From the NCBI GenBank assembly GCA_012329085.1, contig JAAXQB010000076.1:1-7969 (forward strand): a stretch of DNA of 7,969 nucleotides. The letters are read 5' to 3'. Position 1 is the first letter of the stretch, and each line of letters starts with the position of its first letter. This DNA is from Methanosarcinales archaeon (GTDB taxonomy: Archaea > Halobacteriota > Methanosarcinia > Methanosarcinales > Methanosarcinaceae). Shown here in pieces: positions 1-5,762 of this stretch. The notes beneath the pieces were generated by a model. That model did not search any database. It worked only from the letters and a program-made list of their open reading frames with translations, and had not been told where the DNA came from. Both the position numbers and the translations under genes were made by a program.

Positions 1-619
1 CATGGTTTGGAAAAGAAAAATCTATCTCTGTATATAGCTCAATTAGATTAATTGAATCTATTTTTTCTATTATTCTGGGGAGAGTATAGCTAGACATACC
101 ATTTCCGGTATCTAGTACAATTTTAAGCTTTTTATCTCCTTTTAAAAAAGATAAATTGTAATTTATAAAATCGGTCATAAGTTGAGACTGCTCTATTTTT
201 TTTATTTGCCCAACTTTTATTTTCTGAGAATAAAATTGCTCTCTTTCAACAATCGCCTCTATCTCTTTAATCTCTTCTTTGCTAACAGGCGAACCTTGTT
301 TTTGGCAAAACTTAAATCCATTATATTGTTTTGGTAAGTGCGATGCTGTAATCATAATTGAAGCTTCCGCCTCTTTAGAAGCGAAATAGAGCAAGGGAGT
401 GGATGCTAATCCAATATCAACAACATCTGCCCCCTGATCTATTATCCCGTCAGATAAAGCCTTAAATAGCTCCGACGAAGAAGCGCGAGCATCATAACCA
501 ATAACGACCTCTTTAATCTTAAAATAAGAGACAAAAGCTCGCCCAATCTTGTAAGCAAGTTCTTCGTTTAGTTCTGAAGGATAAAGCCCCCGAACATCAT
601 AAGCTTTGAATATTGACAT
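1..619 (-). CDS. Phosphomannomutase/phosphoglucomutase, N-terminal part (runs off the window)
   Basis: Alpha-D-phosphohexomutase family enzyme, which interconverts hexose 1- and 6-phosphates (mannose or glucose) in the cytoplasm for cell-envelope glycan precursors. The first 206 residues are visible, from ATG at 619; the reading frame is open at position 1, so the metal-binding DGDGD loop and the C-terminal domains lie outside. Recognisable parts are the N-terminal FKAYDVRG motif (residues 4-11), IGYDAR (40-45), the phosphoserine loop TASHLP (91-96, Ser93 and His94) followed by YNGFK, LDTGNG (169-174), and the start of the sugar-binding region FSFPNH at the edge. The usual loop is TASHNP, so Leu in place of Asn is a mild oddity. 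No good Shine-Dalgarno sequence precedes the ATG; an AGGAT lies about 15-20 bases upstream. Substrate preference cannot be told from this half. It follows ppaC after a 213 bp gap and may have its own promoter there. Confidence 0.9.
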   Translation of the reverse strand, partial: MSIFKAYDVRGLYPSELNEELAYKIGRAFVSYFKIKEVVIGYDARASSSELFKALSDGIIDQGADVVDIGLASTPLLYFASKEAEASIMITASHLPKQYNGFKFCQKQGSPVSKEEIKEIEAIVEREQFYSQKIKVGQIKKIEQSQLMTDFINYNLSFLKGDKKLKIVLDTGNGMSSYTLPRIIEKIDSINLIELYTEIDFSFPNH

Positions 620-642
620 AATGAAAAATTTTAATCCTAAAA

Positions 643-736
643 TTCAATTTTCAATTTACAATTTACAATTTTCAATGAAATGTCTAATGTCTAAAATCCA
701 AAAGATTAAAGTTTTGAATTTTGAATCAATTTTGAA
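643..736. repeat. Heptad-phased AT-rich intergenic repeat
   Basis: Five perfect 7-base units of the form TTCAATT/TACAATT/TTCAATG run from 643 to 677. After three bases come two copies of TGTCTAA (681-694). Three copies of TTTTGAA follow at 712-718, 719-725 and 730-736, and these resemble the reverse complement of the first unit. From memory, similar ATTGAAA/ATTGTAA strings recur between genes in Parcubacteria, but this could not be searched here. It lies between ppaC and the phosphomutase gene and codes for nothing visible. Confidence 0.75.
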
Positions 737-782
737 TAACTCAATAAAACAAACAATTTTGGATTTCTAATAGTTTTGCGTA

Positions 783-830
783 GTACGGTCAGACCTTTCG
801 GCTGGGCTCAGGGCAAACCCGCCTACAATT
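783..830. repeat. GC-richer intergenic block, possible dispersed repeat element
   Basis: This stretch just after the ppaC stop is clearly less AT-rich than its surroundings. On the minus strand it contains CCCTGAGCCCAGCCGAAAGG, which resembles the short CCTGAGC...CGAAGG strings that I recall as dispersed intergenic elements in many environmental bacterial genomes. It also holds a small palindrome GGTC-A-GACC (787-795). It does not form a convincing rho-independent terminator, because there is no long stem followed by a T run. The assignment is inference from memory. Confidence 0.35.
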
Positions 831-832
831 GC

Positions 833-1726
833 CTAATCGCTCTGAAGGATGGGGACTATCTGTTTTTTTCTTGAGAATACCCCTTTTAAAAAATCACCGT
901 CTTTTATCTTAAATTTTTTCAAAATAATTTCTCTGTTTCCGACCACCCAAAGATAACTGCCCTCGCTAATAATATCTGTAATCATTAAAATAATTGAAAA
1001 ATAATTATCTTTATCAATCATTTTATTCATCTCAGCAAGAATTTCATCTTTTTTCCTTTTGATATCTTGCAAATCAACTAATTCTAATTGTCCAACGCCA
1101 ATTTTTCTGTCATCAAAAAGAAAGTCCTTAAAATCATTTTTAACAATTTCTTCGGCTGATTTTGAGGCAATCTCTGCCTTTTTATTAAATAAAAGCAATC
1201 CCAACTTTTCAATATTATCAATCTCAGCAATTTTAGCTAATTTCTGAGCAAGTTCTTTGTCTTTATTGGTTGTTGTCGGCGACTTAAAGATAACTGTATC
1301 AGATAAAATTGCACAAAGTAAAATAGCGGCTAAATTTTTGTCTATTCCAAAATTTCTATCTCTTTTAAAAAATTTTTCAGCTACAATAGAAGCTGTGCTT
1401 CCATATGACTTAACTAAAATTTCAATTGGAGAACTGTTTTGAAAGTTAAATTTATGATGATCAACAATCTCAACGATTTTGTCAGAATTCAACCCATCAA
1501 TTCTTTGACTTTCTTCATTATGATCAACTAATATAAACTTTCTATCAATAGCCTCTTCACAAATCTCTGGGACATCAAAGCCAAATTTTTCTAAAATAAA
1601 ATTTGTCTCATTATTTAATTTTCCGGCAATTAGCGGCTTATAACCTTTGCCCTTAAAAATGGAATAAGCGATAGCTGAAACGACAGAATCAGTATCTGGA
1701 CTTTTATGTCCAATAATATAAATCAT
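833..1726 (-). CDS. ppaC: Manganese-dependent (family II) inorganic pyrophosphatase
   Basis: Cytoplasmic DHH/DHHA2 phosphoesterase that hydrolyses pyrophosphate to two phosphates, pulling biosynthetic reactions forward; the family uses Mn2+ or Co2+. The protein is 297 residues, close to the usual 305-310, without the regulatory CBS domains found in some members. Metal ligands are visible: GHKSPDTDS (6-14; His7, Asp11, Asp13), LVDHNE (66-71; Asp68), the DHH triad (89-91) and LSDT (141-144; Asp143). The C-terminal DHHA2 domain carries the signature SRKKQIVP (285-292), whose Arg and Lys bind substrate. The ATG at 1726 begins exactly at the conserved beta strand MIYIIGH. It lies 3 bases after the stop of the 49-residue ORF, with no clear Shine-Dalgarno, so translational coupling to that ORF is plausible. 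The coding sequence is very AT-rich (for example 20% G+C over 961-1020). Confidence 0.95.
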   Translation of the reverse strand: MIYIIGHKSPDTDSVVSAIAYSIFKGKGYKPLIAGKLNNETNFILEKFGFDVPEICEEAIDRKFILVDHNEESQRIDGLNSDKIVEIVDHHKFNFQNSSPIEILVKSYGSTASIVAEKFFKRDRNFGIDKNLAAILLCAILSDTVIFKSPTTTNKDKELAQKLAKIAEIDNIEKLGLLLFNKKAEIASKSAEEIVKNDFKDFLFDDRKIGVGQLELVDLQDIKRKKDEILAEMNKMIDKDNYFSIILMITDIISEGSYLWVVGNREIILKKFKIKDGDFLKGVFSRKKQIVPILQSD

Positions 1727-1729
1727 TTC

Positions 1730-1879
1730 TCAATTAATCTTTAATTTTAATAATCCTAATTTTTGATAAAGTTTTTTTATTGCTGTTTCTTGATCTTTTA
1801 TATCTAATATCTCTCTCCGAATTAATGATTTTTCTCGACGAATATATTTAGAATAACTTTTTGATATTTTTATTTTCAT
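1730..1879 (-). CDS. Small basic hypothetical protein (49 aa)
   Basis: A short open frame from ATG (1879-1877) to TGA (1732-1730). The product is strongly basic, rich in Lys, Arg and Ile, with no Cys or Trp; it starts MKIKISKSYSKYIRREKS and the rest looks like one or two amphipathic helices. I do not recognise a family. Basic composition and size would suit a nucleic-acid- or ribosome-associated protein, but this is only a guess. Support for its being real: it ends 3 bases before the ppaC ATG in the same direction, filling the space between ppaC and the upstream surface genes, with the AT-rich codon use of ppaC. Against: no Shine-Dalgarno at a normal distance (an AGGAGA lies about 30 bases upstream of the ATG) and no recognisable domain. 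Confidence 0.5.
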   Translation of the reverse strand: MKIKISKSYSKYIRREKSLIRREILDIKDQETAIKKLYQKLGLLKLKIN

Positions 1880-1944
1880 AAGATTAAATTTGTTGCATAA
1901 TAAAAGAGATGTCTCCTAAATTAAATTCTTCAATTTTATTTTTA

Positions 1945-2049
1945 TTACCTAAAAAATTCGTCAAAGAAGAGGGCAAATCCATGCGCAATTAATATAACAA
2001 AAAGCCCTATTAGTCCATAGGTTATTATATTTTTGCCCTTTTTAATTTT
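1945..2049 (-). pseudogene. Remnant of a VirB2-like pilin (second helix and C-terminus only)
   Basis: In a frame +1 to the preceding gene's end, 34 residues starting KIKKGKNIITYGLIGLFVIL and ending FDEFFR then TAA match the second half of a pilin domain: a basic cytoplasmic loop followed by a hydrophobic helix. The three intact array genes have the same pattern at the same place (for example KRVKKGVKSITYALLGL in the 5732-3333 product and KFKKGKIII in the 7211-5763 product). The signal peptide, first helix and the GD motif are absent. The tail is short, as in ordinary stand-alone pilins, and there is no Cys after the helix. The upstream part of this frame is the antisense-free shadow of the GWAW gene. 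I read it as debris of another array member left by recombination; an alternative is a C-terminal membrane anchor reached by a +1 frameshift from the gene before it. Confidence 0.55.
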
Positions 2050-3298
2050 AATGACCAAAATGAATCCAGCCGATAGAAGTCGAATATGCCCAACCACGAA
2101 TTGTGCCATTAGCAACATCAACTGTTGCTGGATGATAAGGATAGTCAGGGTATGGTCCAAGTGCATCAAAGCTAATCCATCCGATCACATCTGACCATGC
2201 CCAACCACTTAAAATATAATAAGTGAGATCAGCGGTTACCCGATAATCAACTGTAGCACATGTGCCCATATTGTCGCAACTAAGACTAATCCATCCGATG
2301 GCTGGCGACCATGCCCAACCACTTAAATCTCCGGTTAAGCCATCAATAGCAACTTGATAATCAGCTATAGAACATGTGCCCATATTATGGCAACTAAGAC
2401 TAATCCATCCGATCACATCTGACCATGCCCAACCAGTAAGTGCCCTCCCCACACTAACTGTAGCGCTTCCCGGACTATAATTAGAATAGATAGCCCAAAC
2501 CAAGGTGCCACCAAAATTATTTGCTGTAAATTTGCCATATGCATCTATTGTTCCAATTGAGGAATTGTCAACAGTCCAAATTGCCCCTGGAAGAGCACCT
2601 GTAGCTGAATGTGCTGTAAAAGTTTGGGTTCCACCAATTAAAAGAGATGGTGAAGAGGGAACAACTGCTATTGTCCCGACTGCTGGAGAAATGACATTTG
2701 CGATAGCAATTCCAGAAACGGCTGGATTTAGAAGACTAGTCGCAGTAACAGTAACAACACCTGTTGTAGTTCCTGCGGTGAATTGTCCCCCCGAAGATAT
2801 TGTGCCAATTGCTGGATTGCTTGTTGTCCAAATAATGGGACCTAAAGAAGAACCTGTCGGGTGAGGAGTGGCAAGAAATGTCTGTTGTCCTCCAATAACT
2901 ATATCTACTGGATTAGGATTAACAGTTATAGCAGATAATGTTGGGGTAACTATAAAGGGGGTTGGAATAGCCCCTGGAGCCTTACAAACACCAGTAAAAG
3001 CAACAGCAATAACTATTATAAAAAAACCCAAAATAGCATAAATAGCCTTATTTTTTCCCTTGGCAATAATTTCATTGTCACCCAAGCCGGTCATTATATA
3101 AAGGGCTCCAACCAATATTATAAATATAGTAATGGGAACGGCAAAAGACCAAAGAAAACAGACTAAGCTTAAAATTAGCCCTTTAATGGTATCGGCTCTA
3201 ATGGGATTATCAATGGTGGCGAAAAGGGATTGTGTTGAAAATAAAAAAAAGAGTAATGAGAAAAAGGTGATTTGTTTTAGGTTTTTAATTTTGGTCAT
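2048..3298 (-). CDS. Pilin-domain surface protein with Big_2 Ig-like domains and GWAW repeats
   Basis: 416-residue predicted secreted/membrane protein. Residues 8-27 are a signal peptide with an AxA-like cleavage site (LFA-T). Residues 28-105 form a VirB2/TrbC-like T4SS pilin domain: NPIRAD motif, helix about 39-70, basic loop (AKGKNK, 79-84), helix about 85-103, then Cys105. Two Big_2-type Ig-like domains follow (about 120-202 and 205-283), with the typical IGGxQTF and IGTI...GxFTA patterns. The C-terminal part (289-416) holds four GWAWS...IGWIS repeats, two of them followed by a CxNMGTC loop. The GWAW repeat is frequent in Patescibacteria surface proteins, function unknown. ATG at 3298 gives the complete signal peptide; the leader is A/T-rich with no Shine-Dalgarno. 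It is the last intact gene of the array, 34 bp after its neighbour. Membrane-anchored or pilus-displayed adhesin is inferred. Confidence 0.8.
   Translation of the reverse strand: MTKIKNLKQITFFSLLFFLFSTQSLFATIDNPIRADTIKGLILSLVCFLWSFAVPITIFIILVGALYIMTGLGDNEIIAKGKNKAIYAILGFFIIVIAVAFTGVCKAPGAIPTPFIVTPTLSAITVNPNPVDIVIGGQQTFLATPHPTGSSLGPIIWTTSNPAIGTISSGGQFTAGTTTGVVTVTATSLLNPAVSGIAIANVISPAVGTIAVVPSSPSLLIGGTQTFTAHSATGALPGAIWTVDNSSIGTIDAYGKFTANNFGGTLVWAIYSNYSPGSATVSVGRALTGWAWSDVIGWISLSCHNMGTCSIADYQVAIDGLTGDLSGWAWSPAIGWISLSCDNMGTCATVDYRVTADLTYYILSGWAWSDVIGWISFDALGPYPDYPYHPATVDVANGTIRGWAYSTSIGWIHFGH
2051..2434 (-). repeat. Four tandem copies of a ~114 bp GWAW-repeat unit
   Basis: The units start with GWAWS or GWAYS at residues 289, 327, 365 and 402 of the encoded protein, spaced 38, 38 and 37 residues. 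Conservation is strong in the DNA too: a 36-base stretch is identical at 2172-2207 and 2400-2435, exactly 228 bases (two periods) apart. The CATGTGCCCATATT stretch recurs 114 bases apart near 2259 and 2373. Such near-identity points to recent duplication or gene conversion and offers room for copy-number change. Confidence 0.85.
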
Positions 3299-3332
3299 TA
3301 ATATTTATTTTAAATTTATAATTTTTTAGTTT

Positions 3333-5732
3333 TTAGGGGGAGGACCAGCAAGAGCAACGAAATCTGAATTCGCGGTCACTTGGGTCGCTGTCCCAATTGT
3401 TGCCTCTATAAAATCTGTCCCCTAAACACATAGTGCAGTCGGTGTCGGAGGTCGGAAAACGCCACCTTGCTTGTTGTGCCATACCATATCCATTCCCCGC
3501 TGCTCTACAAGCATTTAAACACCTACTATGAGAAGCAGGAGTAAGAGGGGGGTGCCCCGATGTCCTTGCTACAGCATCATCAGTTAAAAAGGAGAAAGTT
3601 CTTGTTGTCCCATCAACCTGGGCTTGGCATGACAGAAGATGTTGAGTTTCAATGGGCGGAAGAGCAAAATTTTTTGATGTTGACCCGCCTGGACCCGTGC
3701 AAGTTATTGTAAGGGGGTCTTGGGCGGTGGCTGTAGCTGACCCAAATGTTGGCAAGAAGAGGTTTCCAATTCGACAATAGTGAGAATCAAAAGAGTGCCA
3801 ACTTACGCTTATATTCATTCCTGCCCCTAAGCTGGTAAAGGTCTGATTGGGAAAATCAGGAAGGCGATCAAATGCAAGGTTTTTTATTGTTGGGGGGGGA
3901 AAGATAACTGTTATTATTATTTTATCATAAATAGCTGGGTCATCAATACTTGTAGCAATTATCTCAACAGTTCCTAAAACAAGAGCCGTAAATTCACCGG
4001 TTACTGGGTCTATTGAACCACTTCCACTAAGAGGATTGACATCCCAAGCTATATTCCCCAAAATCGCACCAACTGGAGAAATGGACAAGTCAAATATCTC
4101 CTTTTTTCCTCTTCCGATTTCTAGGGTTATTGGGTCAATTGTCGTTGGAGTAATAGTAATTCCAGTAAGGGGCGGATATATAACAGTAACAACTGTTGTG
4201 CCAACAATTCCCGAAGCCACTTCGGTGACAGTTACTTTAACAGTGCCTATGCTATGTGCCGTAAATTTACCAGCTGCATCTATTGTGCCAACACTCGGAG
4301 TGTCTGTTGTCCAATTTAATGTCCCAATGGGCGTGGTAGTTGGAATAAATGAAGCGCTAAATGTTTGCTGTTCTCCAATAATAACATTCGGGAAAGGAGG
4401 GGATACAAGCAAGCCTGTTGCAACTGGAGTAATTGTTACCGTTATTTTTTTATAAATAGTTGGATCAATATTACTTGTTGCAGTTACAACGAGAGTACCA
4501 GAGGTATGTCCTGTAATTTCACCAGTTATTGGATTTATTGTCCCAATTGTTGGATCATCAACAGACCAAATTATTCCTCCCGAAACTGGACCCATAACAG
4601 CAGTAAGTGTTTGCGTGGTACCTATTATAACACTATTGATATTAGATGTAATTGCTACCCACGGTGCTGGCGCTTTGCAAAAACAATAAAGGGGGCGTTG
4701 AACCGAACAATCGCTGTGGGTATTATGAAACCAGAGATGATTTGTTTGAATAGCATCTCCTATAAATCCCTGGTCAACAACAGCCGACGAAGTTCCCCCC
4801 GCACAATTGACACTTAAAGTACCAGAGTAATGAGAAAAAGTCCAAGGGCTAACAGCTGTTCCGACAGAATTAGAAACTGCTCCCACCCATAAAGAATTAA
4901 AGTCTAAAGCAATTTGAGGTCGCCCAAGTTGGCTGGCAGAATACCAAGCCAAATTTAAGTTGGTAGTAAGAATATCTTTGGCTTGGTCTGTTGAAGAAAT
5001 TGATAACAATGCGTTCTCTGTTCCAACGATACAATCGCTAGGTCTATTCGCATCCTGTTTGCATAAAGAAATTGCACCACTTCGACCACCACAATGACCA
5101 ATATGCCCATCTGTTTTTGCATTGCTTGTCCAAATAAGATAGTGGGGGGGAGAAGGAACCACCGTTATAAGTGCTATAGCATAATTGCGAGCATCTGCCT
5201 CGCTTCTAGCAATTATAGTGATATTTCCCGTGCTAAGGGCAATAAAGTTGCCATATGTATCTATTGTGCCTATTGATGGATCGCTTGTTGACCAAAAAAC
5301 ATTTTGATTGGCAGTGGCGGGAGTAATTATAGCGCTAAATGTTTCTGTGCCCCCTATATTAATTACTGCCGTATTGGGACTAACCGCCATTGTTTGGGGA
5401 GGGAGGGCAACGGGGGGAAGTTCTAAACAATTGCCATGAAAGCCAACCATTGTAATTATAAGCCCCAAAAGGGCATAGGTTATTGATTTAACCCCTTTTT
5501 TAACTCTTTTTGGATCTCCAGCACTGGTCATTATAAAAAAGGCACCAACCAAAATTACAAGAATGGCAATAACCGCTGAAAAGCTCCAAAAAATACAGAC
5601 AAAAGCATCTATTAGAGTTGCAAAATCATAAGCTCTAAAAGGGTTTCTAATTCTAGCAAATATTATGGTTGTTGGAAACAAAAATAGCAGAAAAAGAGAA
5701 TAAAACAGATATTTTATATTATCTAAAGACAT
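3333..5732 (-). CDS. Giant pilin-domain adhesin: Big_2 domains, DUF1554-like lectin module, Cys-rich tip
   Basis: 799-residue multi-domain surface protein. Signal peptide residues 7-26 (IFA-R); VirB2-like pilin domain 27-102 with NPFRAYD, helix about 38-70, basic loop PKRVKKGVK (74-82), helix about 84-99 and Cys102. A first Big_2 Ig-like domain spans about 114-193. A DUF1554/endostatin-like (C-type-lectin-type) module follows at about 197-353, ending CSVQRPLYCFC. Three more Big_2 domains cover about 356-436, 437-520 and 521-612. An Ig-like domain with two Cys (613-694) resembles those of the upstream gene. The last 100 residues (697-799) hold seven Cys, end FRCSCW, and I do not recognise them. 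Two runs of C encode Pro-rich joints (residues 195-196 and 612-614). No catalytic motif or sortase signal is seen. Start at ATG 5732 is set by the signal peptide; spacing is 30 bp from the gene before. A pilus-tip or cell-surface adhesin is inferred, and the ligand is unknown. Confidence 0.8.
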   Translation of the reverse strand: MSLDNIKYLFYSLFLLFLFPTTIIFARIRNPFRAYDFATLIDAFVCIFWSFSAVIAILVILVGAFFIMTSAGDPKRVKKGVKSITYALLGLIITMVGFHGNCLELPPVALPPQTMAVSPNTAVINIGGTETFSAIITPATANQNVFWSTSDPSIGTIDTYGNFIALSTGNITIIARSEADARNYAIALITVVPSPPHYLIWTSNAKTDGHIGHCGGRSGAISLCKQDANRPSDCIVGTENALLSISSTDQAKDILTTNLNLAWYSASQLGRPQIALDFNSLWVGAVSNSVGTAVSPWTFSHYSGTLSVNCAGGTSSAVVDQGFIGDAIQTNHLWFHNTHSDCSVQRPLYCFCKAPAPWVAITSNINSVIIGTTQTLTAVMGPVSGGIIWSVDDPTIGTINPITGEITGHTSGTLVVTATSNIDPTIYKKITVTITPVATGLLVSPPFPNVIIGEQQTFSASFIPTTTPIGTLNWTTDTPSVGTIDAAGKFTAHSIGTVKVTVTEVASGIVGTTVVTVIYPPLTGITITPTTIDPITLEIGRGKKEIFDLSISPVGAILGNIAWDVNPLSGSGSIDPVTGEFTALVLGTVEIIATSIDDPAIYDKIIITVIFPPPTIKNLAFDRLPDFPNQTFTSLGAGMNISVSWHSFDSHYCRIGNLFLPTFGSATATAQDPLTITCTGPGGSTSKNFALPPIETQHLLSCQAQVDGTTRTFSFLTDDAVARTSGHPPLTPASHSRCLNACRAAGNGYGMAQQARWRFPTSDTDCTMCLGDRFYRGNNWDSDPSDREFRFRCSCWSSP
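3892..3899 (-). repeat. Run of eight C (coding strand) at a domain joint
   Basis: Eight consecutive C on the coding strand encode part of FPPPT (residues 611-615), the hinge between the last Big_2 domain and the following Ig-like domain. Insertion or loss of one base would remove the C-terminal Ig-like and Cys-rich modules. In this sequence the frame is intact. Confidence 0.8.
5144..5150 (-). repeat. Run of seven C (coding strand) before the lectin-like module
   Basis: Seven consecutive C on the coding strand encode the PP of SPPHY (residues 194-198), exactly where the first Big_2 domain meets the DUF1554-like module. The frame is intact here. It is shorter than the run of ten in the first array gene and so less prone to slippage. 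Confidence 0.75.
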
Positions 5733-5762
5733 AGTCTAAAAAAATAAATAAATTGAAAAAAA

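Noticed and set aside
1904..1917. Short hairpin AGGAG-ACAT-CTCTT upstream of the 49-residue ORF as a terminator or regulatory stem.
   Set aside because: Five pairs including a G-T, and no proper T run; too weak to support a call.
2010..2030. TATAAT on the minus strand as a promoter for the 49-residue ORF and ppaC.
   Set aside because: It lies inside the pilin-like remnant, no -35 element is at the right distance, and such hexamers are common by chance in AT-rich DNA.
3333..3640. C-terminus of the 799-residue protein as a diversity-generating retroelement target (RGNNW...FRFRCSC resembles the end of such variable proteins).
   Set aside because: No reverse transcriptase, template repeat or second copy of the stretch is in the window, and adenine-type codon bias is weak. 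It could be reconsidered if a retroelement lies just outside.
4036..4455. Plus-strand open frames opposite the large surface genes (also at 2505-2864, 4365-4817, 6871-7233 and 5962-6237).
   Set aside because: They are antisense shadows of the low-complexity, Thr/Val-rich repeats; no ribosome sites, no recognisable domains, and the minus-strand proteins have clear domain order.
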